6,748 nt of DNA from a bacterium TMED198 (GTDB taxonomy: Bacteria > Fidelibacterota > Marinisomatia > SCGC-AAA003-L08 > D37C17): NCBI GenBank assembly GCA_002170735.1, contig NHIV01000078.1:1-6748 (forward strand), read 5' to 3'. The position numbers were made by a program, and so were the translations under genes. The notes under the pieces are model-generated. The model ran no database searches. It saw nothing but the letters and a program-made list of their open reading frames with translations, and was not told where the DNA came from. Below are positions 1-6,387 of this stretch, one piece after another; position 1 is the stretch's first letter; each line of letters starts with the position of its first letter.

Positions 1-2577
1 TTTTCTAGAATTTGACATCAAAGACCTTAGAATACCGCTTTCTTCGCTGGAAGATTGAGACGACCTTATAAGGTCCCACCTTGAAAACTCTTCAGAGCTA
101 AACTCCGATGAGCTACTTGCTGCCTGCCCCCATCCAAAGCTTACTTCATCCCTTATTATACCAACATCTTTAGCTAAATACATTTTGTGCTGTTGGATAT
201 ATTTGATTCCAGGGCCTAAAAGCGTCATTTTGACCGTTTTCTTTACCAGAAAAATATCACTGTAAGTCACGGGACTGCCTTCATCGCCAGGTAAGGCATC
301 TTGCTGGATAGAGGGGACGTCTAGCGATTCTATGTGCTCTACTTCATATATTTCTTCTACTTCATAAATACCAACATCAGTTGTGTCGTTTTTGATACTA
401 TACACGTACTCACCATCTCTTATCATGCCGTTACTACTATAGATGAAAGTTTCATCAGAAGGTAAATCTTGAACCCAAAAACCATCATCTGATGTTCCTT
501 GCTCATTATCCGAGCCAACTATATCAAGGTAAGCGCTGTAATACCCATCCGGTAAAAAATAAGCAGGATGAACTAGCTTCACAACCTCTGAATCTGAGAT
601 TTTAAAAAGATTGTATGCATATTCATTTACAAGGAGCCCTGCATTGGCAGGGTCTGTAGACTGGCTTTTGACCTTGGTTATATTATACTCTCCATCAACT
701 GAAGTTCCCATGTTTTCTATAACTTTGTTGGAATAGATTGTAAAGATTGTGTCTATATCAGGTTTTAAAACTTCTTTTACATCGTATGAAGTAATTTCAC
801 TTATGAGGTTTTCATTGGTATGGTAATTAGGTCCAACTTTTTCATCAAAGAAATCTCCAAGTCCAAAGAAATTTTTAACCACAGGGTTATCTCGATCTGT
901 GTAGTCTACGATGATATTATCAGGGATCTGAGACACCTGGAATAAACCTTCACATGAAAATGCAATAATGAAATTTGCATTTACTGCATTTTGCCCATCT
1001 GAATTAATCTTATTTCCATCAACATCAAAACAATCCCAAGTGCCATTGGCCTCTCCTTGGTCGCCATCATCTCCTTCATCTACACAGAGGTTGTCAAAGC
1101 CGCAATCATGAAATTTTTCATCATCATCCCATCTTCCATTAGGAAGATCACAAAAATAACCAATATCATCTGGAGTGCACGCACCCTTTATGCATTCAAG
1201 TTCATCTACAGAGCATTCGCTGCCTGAACAGTCAGGACAGTCGGTTTCGCAGTCAGAGGACAAGCATTCGACCTCACTATCGTATCTAACCTCTGCATCA
1301 TCAGGCCCGCCATCAATCTTCAAATCATTGCAATTTCTATTTAAGTACGGCTCAATACCATCCCAAGATTCAGAACCATTCTCATCATAGTATGGCTCAG
1401 CAGGATCATAAACTCCATTACCTATGTCTAAGTACCAAACTGTTTCCTCAAGGCCAGATGCCGGATCTACAACCCCTTTCCAGCTAGAGGCACCATCTAC
1501 AGTTGATGCGACAACTTCTTCTTTCTCATCCCATATTCCGTTATCATTACAATCAGAAAATTTTCTATATATTGGTGAGATATAAGTTCTATTTAGATCA
1601 TTATGATCTATAGAAAAGTTTGCAACAAACGATACATTTTCACTATTATAAACAATACTATCCCGCCTGGTCCATTCGTTTGGATCCAAAAAAGCATATC
1701 CATCGATTGTATTCTGGTATGAATCAATTCCAACCGTATAAATCAATGAATCGAACACATCGCAGTTGGCAACCTCACACTCTCCATCAACTGCATCCAC
1801 ATAGGATATTAACTCAGAGCCAGACTTGTCATCATTTAAGCTAAAAACATATCTGCCCAGCACCTTATCCCAAGAAATATAATTAATATCTGTAAATCTG
1901 CTAGCATAAATCACCACATCATCTTTCACGCTTAAATCTTCATACTTATCAAGACCTAAGAGGCCATCGCCATTAAGATCCTGACAGCTATCTATGTGCT
2001 CAGACTCTTCATACAGCCCATTTCCATTGATGTCTAATTCAGTATTAGGAATCCATTCCACCCCTGAACTTGTCCATTCATCTACATCGTTATCATCAGT
2101 ACAGTTGCTGCATTCATATGAATTGGAAAAACATCCTCCATTGTTAATACAGCATTCTTTTTTTGTTAATGATATTAGGTCACCTGAGCAGCTTCCAAGT
2201 ACGCAATCGCCACCACTTGATTCATCAAGGCCTGACAAAACCTTATAGCTGTCAACGTTATCAGCCGTGATATCTAAAACCTCGGTATATGAAAAAAAGT
2301 TAACCGTGTCTTCATCGCTCCAAAGAGATTCATTTAATATTGAGCCATCTCTTAGACTGAATCGTTGAAACTTGTTGTTTATGGTACTACTAAAATCGTA
2401 AAAATATTCGCTAAGAGATCCAATCTCTCCATTGCCCACTGAAGGCTGTCCTATGGTCGAGGATGATCCTGATGCCTGAGATGCAACTGAAACCTTCTCC
2501 TCTGAATCAAACAAACCGCAAGAAAAAAGCATCAGAGCTGAAGCCAAGCATGTTATTTTTTTAATTGAGACTATAAT
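1..2577 (-). CDS. Large acidic, Cys-rich lipoprotein with Ca-binding-like motifs (C-terminus beyond left edge)
   Basis: The frame is open without a stop from 2601 to base 1. The N-terminus reads KKITCLASALMLFSCG: a basic start, hydrophobic core and lipobox LFS-C with the lipidated Cys at 2518-2520 (called residue 1). Gly follows the Cys, so nothing resembling an Asp(+2) inner-membrane retention signal is present. Residues 2-30 form a Ser/Gly-rich linker. Residues 106-523 hold 24 cysteines and degenerate acidic motifs: DINGNGLYEESE (163), DLNGDGLLGLDKYED (181), DCNDNGIWDEKEE (323), DIGNGVYDP (365), NGSESWDG (381), NGRWDDDE (461), NGTWDCFD (492). These resemble EF-hand, dockerin or thrombospondin-3 loops that bind calcium. 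From 524 to 840 there is no Cys; alternating hydrophobic residues suggest beta-structure, with YLAKDVGIIRDEVSFGW at 781 and a Ser/Glu-rich tail. Likely cell-surface or outer-membrane; function not recognised. No ATG/GTG/TTG lies in frame before the signal peptide. The end given is an ATT; ATT at 2565 would give the most typical signal peptide. Confidence 0.88.
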   Translation of the reverse strand, partial: MIVSIKKITCLASALMLFSCGLFDSEEKVSVASQASGSSSTIGQPSVGNGEIGSLSEYFYDFSSTINNKFQRFSLRDGSILNESLWSDEDTVNFFSYTEVLDITADNVDSYKVLSGLDESSGGDCVLGSCSGDLISLTKKECCINNGGCFSNSYECSNCTDDNDVDEWTSSGVEWIPNTELDINGNGLYEESEHIDSCQDLNGDGLLGLDKYEDLSVKDDVVIYASRFTDINYISWDKVLGRYVFSLNDDKSGSELISYVDAVDGECEVANCDVFDSLIYTVGIDSYQNTIDGYAFLDPNEWTRRDSIVYNSENVSFVANFSIDHNDLNRTYISPIYRKFSDCNDNGIWDEKEEVVASTVDGASSWKGVVDPASGLEETVWYLDIGNGVYDPAEPYYDENGSESWDGIEPYLNRNCNDLKIDGGPDDAEVRYDSEVECLSSDCETDCPDCSGSECSVDELECIKGACTPDDIGYFCDLPNGRWDDDEKFHDCGFDNLCVDEGDDGDQGEANGTWDCFDVDGNKINSDGQNAVNANFIIAFSCEGLFQVSQIPDNIIVDYTDRDNPVVKNFFGLGDFFDEKVGPNYHTNENLISEITSYDVKEVLKPDIDTIFTIYSNKVIENMGTSVDGEYNITKVKSQSTDPANAGLLVNEYAYNLFKISDSEVVKLVHPAYFLPDGYYSAYLDIVGSDNEQGTSDDGFWVQDLPSDETFIYSSNGMIRDGEYVYSIKNDTTDVGIYEVEEIYEVEHIESLDVPSIQQDALPGDEGSPVTYSDIFLVKKTVKMTLLGPGIKYIQQHKMYLAKDVGIIRDEVSFGWGQAASSSSEFSSEEFSRWDLIRSSQSSSEESGILRSLMSNSRK

Positions 2578-2611
2578 AAACCTGTCATTTTTTATTTTAG
2601 ATTAGCTTATT

Positions 2612-2641
2612 AAAATAGCCAATAATACTCTCATTATTCAA
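2612..2641 (-). promoter_or_regulatory. Possible sigma70-type promoter of the lipoprotein gene
   Basis: On the minus strand TTGAAT (2641-2636) and TATTTT (2617-2612) are separated by 18 bases, each matching four of six consensus positions. Transcription would begin near 2605, leaving a very short leader before the candidate starts at 2588-2565. The surrounding AT-rich sequence makes chance matches likely. An A/T-only inverted repeat, AATAAT / ATTATT around a 6-base loop (2621-2638), lies in the spacer and is more likely compositional than a terminator. Confidence 0.28.
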
Positions 2642-2670
2642 GGAAAAACCTTCAAACTTAGAAAGAATAA

Positions 2671-3003
2671 TTACCTTCCTCTTATTTTCTTCCGCTCCTC
2701 TTTAATTCTATTGACTAAATTCTTTGAGTTTTTAAGTTCATTCAGCATCTTTGTATAGTTGATATCAGCTGAAAAATCTGTAGCATTATTTAATTCATAC
2801 TGATTGGAAACATAGATACCTAGTTGTGCGTACTTCTTCTTCAGATCAAGCCTCACCTTTTCAAGCTCAATTTTATTCCTACTAAGAGCAGTGAGTTTTT
2901 CACTTTTAGATGAAAGACTCCCTAGAAATTTGTGCAACCCGGGGCTCAGATTCTCCTTAACTTTCACAAGACTATCTAGGAGGTAATTCGATAAGTTTTT
3001 CAT
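2671..3003 (-). CDS. Small helical, coiled-coil-like protein coupled to serA (function unknown)
   Basis: A 110-residue basic protein that I do not recognise. It has no signal peptide or membrane span, so it is probably cytoplasmic. Residues 1-30 could form an amphipathic helix; about 33-67 is rich in Lys, Glu and Leu with heptad-like spacing (core LEKVRLDLKKKYAQLGIYV). A looser part around 68-80 is followed by another charged helix ending in the very basic EERKKIRGR. The 'DLKKKY-x-LG-x-YV' pattern recalls small coiled-coil proteins with a helical-hairpin shape, but no family is claimed. The ATG at 3003 overlaps the serA stop as TGATG, and no Shine-Dalgarno is visible, so translation is probably coupled to serA. 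A TTG one codon upstream (3006) could also serve, but the overlapping ATG is the simpler choice. Its position as third gene of a serine operon hints at co-expression but does not show its role. Confidence 0.75.
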   Translation of the reverse strand: MKNLSNYLLDSLVKVKENLSPGLHKFLGSLSSKSEKLTALSRNKIELEKVRLDLKKKYAQLGIYVSNQYELNNATDFSADINYTKMLNELKNSKNLVNRIKEERKKIRGR

Positions 3004-4586
3004 CAAATCTTAAGTAAAAAGACTTTTGTGACCTCTGGTATAGATTCTATATGGCCAATAACATTTTTATCAACAAAATCATCAATTTTGACAATGGAGC
3101 ATGCAGTATTGTTGTTGCTTGATCTGCTCAAAATAAATTCTGCAATATTAATTTTATTCCTACCTAAAACACCTCCAACGCTACCAACAACTCCTGGTAC
3201 ATCTTTATTGTATATACATAGAATGTGGCCTGATGGTATAAAATCTATATCGAATCCTAAAATATTTGTAATTCTAAAAATATTATCACTAAAGACGCTG
3301 CCTTCAATTGTAATCTCTTTATTTTGAAGTTGAACAATTGACTTAACGCTGTTAGTGTATGCAATGGACTCTGAACTATGGCTGTAGCTAACTGCAATCC
3401 CTCTTTCATTGGCAACTGAGTGAGCGTTTATGTAATTAATCCTATTATCAGTTATAGAGCCTAGCAAACCCTTTAAAACTCCTATACTTAAAATCTTTCC
3501 TTCTTCTACCTCTCCGAAACATTGAATTGAAATTGACTTAATTGGCTCTTCAATAATCTGAGACTGAATTAGACCCATCACTTCTGACAAATTTAAAAAT
3601 GGTGTTAAGGTTTTTATATCTTCAAAGCTTGCAAAGGGAAGGTTGATGGGATTTAAAAGCTTGTCATCAAGCAAATAATCTGAAACTTGTTGACATATTT
3701 TCAGAGAAACGCCTTCCTTTGCCTCATATGTAGAGGCCCCTAAATGTGGAGTCAGGAGTATGTTTTTTGAAGATAGAAGTGCGCTGTCTTTTGATAGCGG
3801 CTCCGATTCAAATACGTCTATTGCTGCCCCTGCAATTATATTGGAATTTAAGGCCTCAGCCAAATCATTCTCATTTATTATCCCGCCTCTAGCTACATTT
3901 ATGATTCTTGCTGTGCTCTTCATTTTTTTTAGGGTTTTCATTGATATCATATACTTTGTTGAATCAACTAATGGAACATGAAGGGTAATGTAGTCACTTT
4001 TTGCATATAAGTCTTCTATAGTAGCGAGCTCGACCTCACTTCCTTCGAACAGGGATTCATTTACATAGGGATCGAACCCTAGTATTTTCATATCATAAGA
4101 CTGAGCTCTTTTAATAACTTCCCTGCCTATCCTTCCTAAACCAATAACACCCAAAGTTTTGTTTTGCAACTCATTGCCAATTAAACCACTGCGCTCCCAA
4201 GCTCCACCAAGAAGGGTCATGTGTCCCTTATGTATGTTTCTGGATAATGCAGACATCATGGCAACTGTATGCTCTGCTGCAGATATAGAATTGCCATCGG
4301 GGACATTCATTACCAAGCACCCAGTTCGAGTTGCATTTTTAATATCTATATTGTCTACCCCTACACCTGCCCTTCCAACCACTTTCAAATTTTTGGCAGT
4401 TTCAAAATGGAAATCTTCTATCTGAGTCCCACTTCGAATTATCCAGCCATCTATTGATTCGAGGACACCATTACTGAGATCTACCTCAGGATAATTTGGC
4501 TGATAAACTACCTCCAAGCCTCTTTCTTCTAATATTTTAATACCAGTATCAGAAATCGGATCTGTTATTAGCACTTTAAAGGCCAT
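3003..4586 (-). CDS. serA: D-3-phosphoglycerate dehydrogenase, long form with C-terminal ACT domain
   Basis: It oxidises 3-phosphoglycerate to 3-phosphohydroxypyruvate with NAD+, the first step of phosphorylated serine synthesis, in the cytoplasm. The 527 residues match the usual length of the long (type 1) form. Residues 1-100 and 285-315 form the substrate-binding domain. The Rossmann domain (about 100-285) contains GLGRIG at 149-154, with D172 at the end of the next strand as expected for NAD ribose binding. Catalytic residues expected of the family are R233 (in NVARGG), E262 (in FESEPL) and H281 (in TPHLGAST). Residues about 320-450 fit the intervening ASB domain and 453-527 an ACT domain (DVPGVVGSVGGVLGRNKINI), which in relatives senses serine. 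The start is set by a near-perfect Shine-Dalgarno, AGGAGGTG, four bases before the ATG. The gene overlaps the upstream aminotransferase by 11 bases and the downstream small gene at TGATG. Nothing essential appears to be missing. Confidence 0.96.
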   Translation of the reverse strand: MAFKVLITDPISDTGIKILEERGLEVVYQPNYPEVDLSNGVLESIDGWIIRSGTQIEDFHFETAKNLKVVGRAGVGVDNIDIKNATRTGCLVMNVPDGNSISAAEHTVAMMSALSRNIHKGHMTLLGGAWERSGLIGNELQNKTLGVIGLGRIGREVIKRAQSYDMKILGFDPYVNESLFEGSEVELATIEDLYAKSDYITLHVPLVDSTKYMISMKTLKKMKSTARIINVARGGIINENDLAEALNSNIIAGAAIDVFESEPLSKDSALLSSKNILLTPHLGASTYEAKEGVSLKICQQVSDYLLDDKLLNPINLPFASFEDIKTLTPFLNLSEVMGLIQSQIIEEPIKSISIQCFGEVEEGKILSIGVLKGLLGSITDNRINYINAHSVANERGIAVSYSHSSESIAYTNSVKSIVQLQNKEITIEGSVFSDNIFRITNILGFDIDFIPSGHILCIYNKDVPGVVGSVGGVLGRNKINIAEFILSRSSNNNTACSIVKIDDFVDKNVIGHIESIPEVTKVFLLKI

Positions 4587-5655
4587 TTAGCACCTCCTCA
4601 AAAACATTCAAGTACTCCAAAAGATCTTCCATATAGACATTGCCCATATGGGCAATCCTAAAGGCTTTACCTCTTAAGGGGCCATAACCTCTATCCATTC
4701 TAAATCCCTTTTGAAGGAGTATCTCATTAATCTTATTTATATCCCACTCTCTTTCATTTCTAATACAAGTTATAGTTTCAGATTCACAACCATTTTCGGG
4801 GAAAAGCAATTGGCCGTTCCTTAATGCCCAATCTCTTGTGTAATGAGCCATCTCTAAATGCCTAGCCCATCTACTTTCAAGCCCTTCCTTTTCAATTAAC
4901 CCTAGAATTTTAGAAAGCCCAAACATATGAGGTAAGGATGGAGTAGTTGGAGTTTGGCTCTTTAATCTATATTTTTCATAAACTTCAAAATCAAAAAAGT
5001 ACCCCTTGTTGTGCATTTCTTTTGATCTGTTAAAAAGCTTATCTGAAACACTGCAAACTGAAAATCCCGCAGGAAGGCCCCATGCTTTTTGAGTTGAAGA
5101 GATTAAAAGATCTATTTCTAGCCTATCAACCTCAATTTTTATTCCTGCCATTGAGCTTACAGCATCAACTATCCAAATGATATCCGGATATTTTTCTTTT
5201 AATAGGTTGGCTACTGATTCTAAATCAGATTTAACTCCTGTTGATGTTTCGTTGTGAACCATGGCAAGAACATCAAACTTTCCAGATGCAAGCTTTCTGT
5301 CAATATCTTCACTTTTTGTACCCATACCCCACTCATAGTCTAAAACATCGTATTCATATCCACAGCTTTTAGAAACAAGAGCCCATTTTGACGAAAAGGC
5401 ACCATTAACTGTATGTAAAACACCTTTTTTGGTAGCATTGACCAAACCAGCCTCCCACAGCCCAGTTGCAGCATGCGATACTAAATAAATTCTATTTTTG
5501 GTGTATAATACCTTCTGAATACCATCATGTATCTCCTTAAAAAGAACAGAAAGTTCAGGAGTTCTGTGGCCAATCTGAGGTGTTTTTAGAGAATCTAAAA
5601 CCTCATTTGATACATGGGTTGGACCAGGTATAAATAATTTGGGAAAATCTTTCAT
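4576..5655 (-). CDS. Class-V PLP aminotransferase next to serA, probable phosphoserine aminotransferase
   Basis: A fold-type I, class-V aminotransferase of the alanine-glyoxylate / serine-pyruvate branch. Numbered from the ATG at 5655 (359 residues), it shows FIPGPTHVS near the N-terminus, GHRTPE at 29-34, HNETSTG at 134-140, the PLP-contacting Asp in IVDAVSS (D164) and the Schiff-base Lys in SSTQKAWGLPAG (K190). The C-terminal FRIAHMGN (R333) is expected to hold the substrate carboxylate. Family members transaminate alanine, serine, glyoxylate or phosphohydroxypyruvate. The 11-base overlap with serA suggests it makes phosphoserine from the SerA product with glutamate as donor, replacing a classical SerC; serine-glyoxylate activity remains possible. 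The start: a TTG at 5685 would add ten residues (MLPHLKNVKL), but relatives begin just before 'LFIPGPT' as here at MKDFPKLFIPGPT, so ATG 5655 is preferred. Neither start has a good Shine-Dalgarno. It is the first gene of the operon. Confidence 0.9.
   Translation of the reverse strand: MKDFPKLFIPGPTHVSNEVLDSLKTPQIGHRTPELSVLFKEIHDGIQKVLYTKNRIYLVSHAATGLWEAGLVNATKKGVLHTVNGAFSSKWALVSKSCGYEYDVLDYEWGMGTKSEDIDRKLASGKFDVLAMVHNETSTGVKSDLESVANLLKEKYPDIIWIVDAVSSMAGIKIEVDRLEIDLLISSTQKAWGLPAGFSVCSVSDKLFNRSKEMHNKGYFFDFEVYEKYRLKSQTPTTPSLPHMFGLSKILGLIEKEGLESRWARHLEMAHYTRDWALRNGQLLFPENGCESETITCIRNEREWDINKINEILLQKGFRMDRGYGPLRGKAFRIAHMGNVYMEDLLEYLNVFEEVLNGL
4591..4598 (-). promoter_or_regulatory. Strong ribosome binding site of serA
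   Basis: AGGAGGTG on the minus strand, complementary to the canonical 16S rRNA 3' end, lies four bases before the serA ATG at 4586. It sits inside the last codons of the aminotransferase gene and fixes the serA start. It is the clearest Shine-Dalgarno in the window; the other starts have weak or no match, suggesting serA is independently and efficiently initiated within the operon. Confidence 0.9.
4639..4656. repeat. Perfect 18-bp palindrome inside the aminotransferase gene
   Basis: ATTGCCCATATGGGCAAT reads the same on both strands. It encodes the I-A-H-M-G-N of the conserved substrate-binding motif FRIAHMGN, and the coding constraint may explain it fully. It lies about 53 bases before the serA start, so a role as a binding site or RNA hairpin is conceivable but unsupported. 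Confidence 0.6.
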
Positions 5656-5745
5656 CAATTTTACATTTTTTAAATGGGGTAACAAGAAATAATATAAGTT
5701 AATTTTTGTTAATCTTCATAGTAGAGATTATTCATAAATTTAGAG
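5656..5745. promoter_or_regulatory. AT-rich divergent intergenic region, presumed promoters of the serine operon and queE
   Basis: Ninety bases lie between the divergent starts at 5655 (minus) and 5746 (plus), so both transcripts presumably begin here. On the plus strand TTGTTA (5706-5711) could act as a -35 element, but the hexamers around 5729-5738 (TATTCA, CATAAA) are poor or badly spaced -10 matches. On the minus strand TTAACA (5712-5707) and TATATT/TATTAT (5696-5689) are good hexamers but only 10-12 bases apart. No riboswitch (for example preQ1) or operator-like repeat stands out. Confidence 0.35.
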
Positions 5746-6387
5746 ATGTCATTAAAAGTAAATGAAATATTTTACAGCATTCAAGGTGAATCCACTTACT
5801 CTGGCATGCCATGTGTATTTGTAAGGCTTACCTACTGCAACCTTCGATGCAGCTACTGCGATACGGAGTATGCTTTTTATGAGGGTAGCAATTTTACAGT
5901 TGAACAAATTCTTGAAAAAGTTTCGAAATATGGCTGTGATTTGGTAGAGGTAACCGGAGGTGAGCCTCTTTTGCAGAATGAATCAATAGATTTAATGAAC
6001 GAGCTATTGTCCAATGGATACAAAGTCTTACTAGAAACTGGAGGCTCCCTACCTCTCAATAAGGTTCCAAAACAAGTCATTAAAATTGTAGACTTTAAAA
6101 CACCTGGAAGCCTTATGTCAAAAAAAAATCTATGGTCAATAATTGACGACCTTCAACCTTGGGATGAAATTAAATTTGTTATTACAAACAAAGACGATTA
6201 CTTATGGGCAAAAATGAAAATTAAAGATCTAAACTTAACTAATTCATGGACAGTTTTACTATCTCCTACCCATGGAACTTTAGAACTAGAAAAACTATCT
6301 AAATGGGTCCTTGAAGATCAACTTAAAGTTAAGGTTCAGGTTCAGCTTCATAAATATATTTGGCACCCTGATAAGAAAGGGGTCTAG
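5746..6387 (+). CDS. queE: 7-carboxy-7-deazaguanine synthase (radical SAM)
   Basis: It converts 6-carboxy-5,6,7,8-tetrahydropterin to 7-carboxy-7-deazaguanine, the ring-contraction step on the route to preQ0 and the tRNA nucleoside queuosine. The enzyme is a cytoplasmic radical SAM protein. The N-terminus has the family signature VNEIFYSIQGES (5-16). The [4Fe-4S] cluster ligands are C31, C35 and C38 in YCNLRCSYCDTEYAF (CX3CX2C). EVTGGEPLLQ at 68-77 is the SAM-binding GGEP motif; VDFKTPGS (115-122) and the C-terminal VQVQLHKYIWHP (197-208) are also typical. The length of 213 residues is normal. The ATG is preceded by an in-frame stop at 5722-5724 and only a weak GAG at 5743-5745, so no earlier start is likely. 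No other queuosine gene (queC, queD, queF) is in the window. It is transcribed away from the serine operon and ends in a 4-base overlap with the convergent methyltransferase gene. Confidence 0.95.
   Translation: MSLKVNEIFYSIQGESTYSGMPCVFVRLTYCNLRCSYCDTEYAFYEGSNFTVEQILEKVSKYGCDLVEVTGGEPLLQNESIDLMNELLSNGYKVLLETGGSLPLNKVPKQVIKIVDFKTPGSLMSKKNLWSIIDDLQPWDEIKFVITNKDDYLWAKMKIKDLNLTNSWTVLLSPTHGTLELEKLSKWVLEDQLKVKVQVQLHKYIWHPDKKGV

Noticed and set aside
2101..2160. EGF-like domain in the lipoprotein (CINNGGC...C)
   Set aside because: The NGGC part resembles EGF spacing, but the later cysteines and the closing C-x-G pattern do not fit a complete domain.
1175..2248. Several plus-strand open stretches rich in Ser, His and Pro opposite the lipoprotein gene
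   Set aside because: They are antisense readings of the Asp- and Glu-rich lipoprotein codons; none has a ribosome binding site, domain or signal peptide, and the minus-strand frame is continuous across them.
2621..2638. AATAAT / ATTATT inverted repeat as an operon terminator
   Set aside because: The stem is six A/T pairs only, with no GC-rich core or following T-run; a second 4-bp AAGG/CCTT stem at about 2641-2653 is equally weak.
3028..4457. Plus-strand open frames opposite serA
   Set aside because: serA is an intact, highly conserved gene here; the opposite frames have no recognisable motif.
5656..5745. preQ1 riboswitch upstream of queE
   Set aside because: No G/C-rich hairpin followed by an A-rich pairing tail is visible; the region is almost wholly A/T.
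5877..6080. Minus-strand open frame inside queE
   Set aside because: It overlaps the conserved radical SAM core of queE and has no supporting features.
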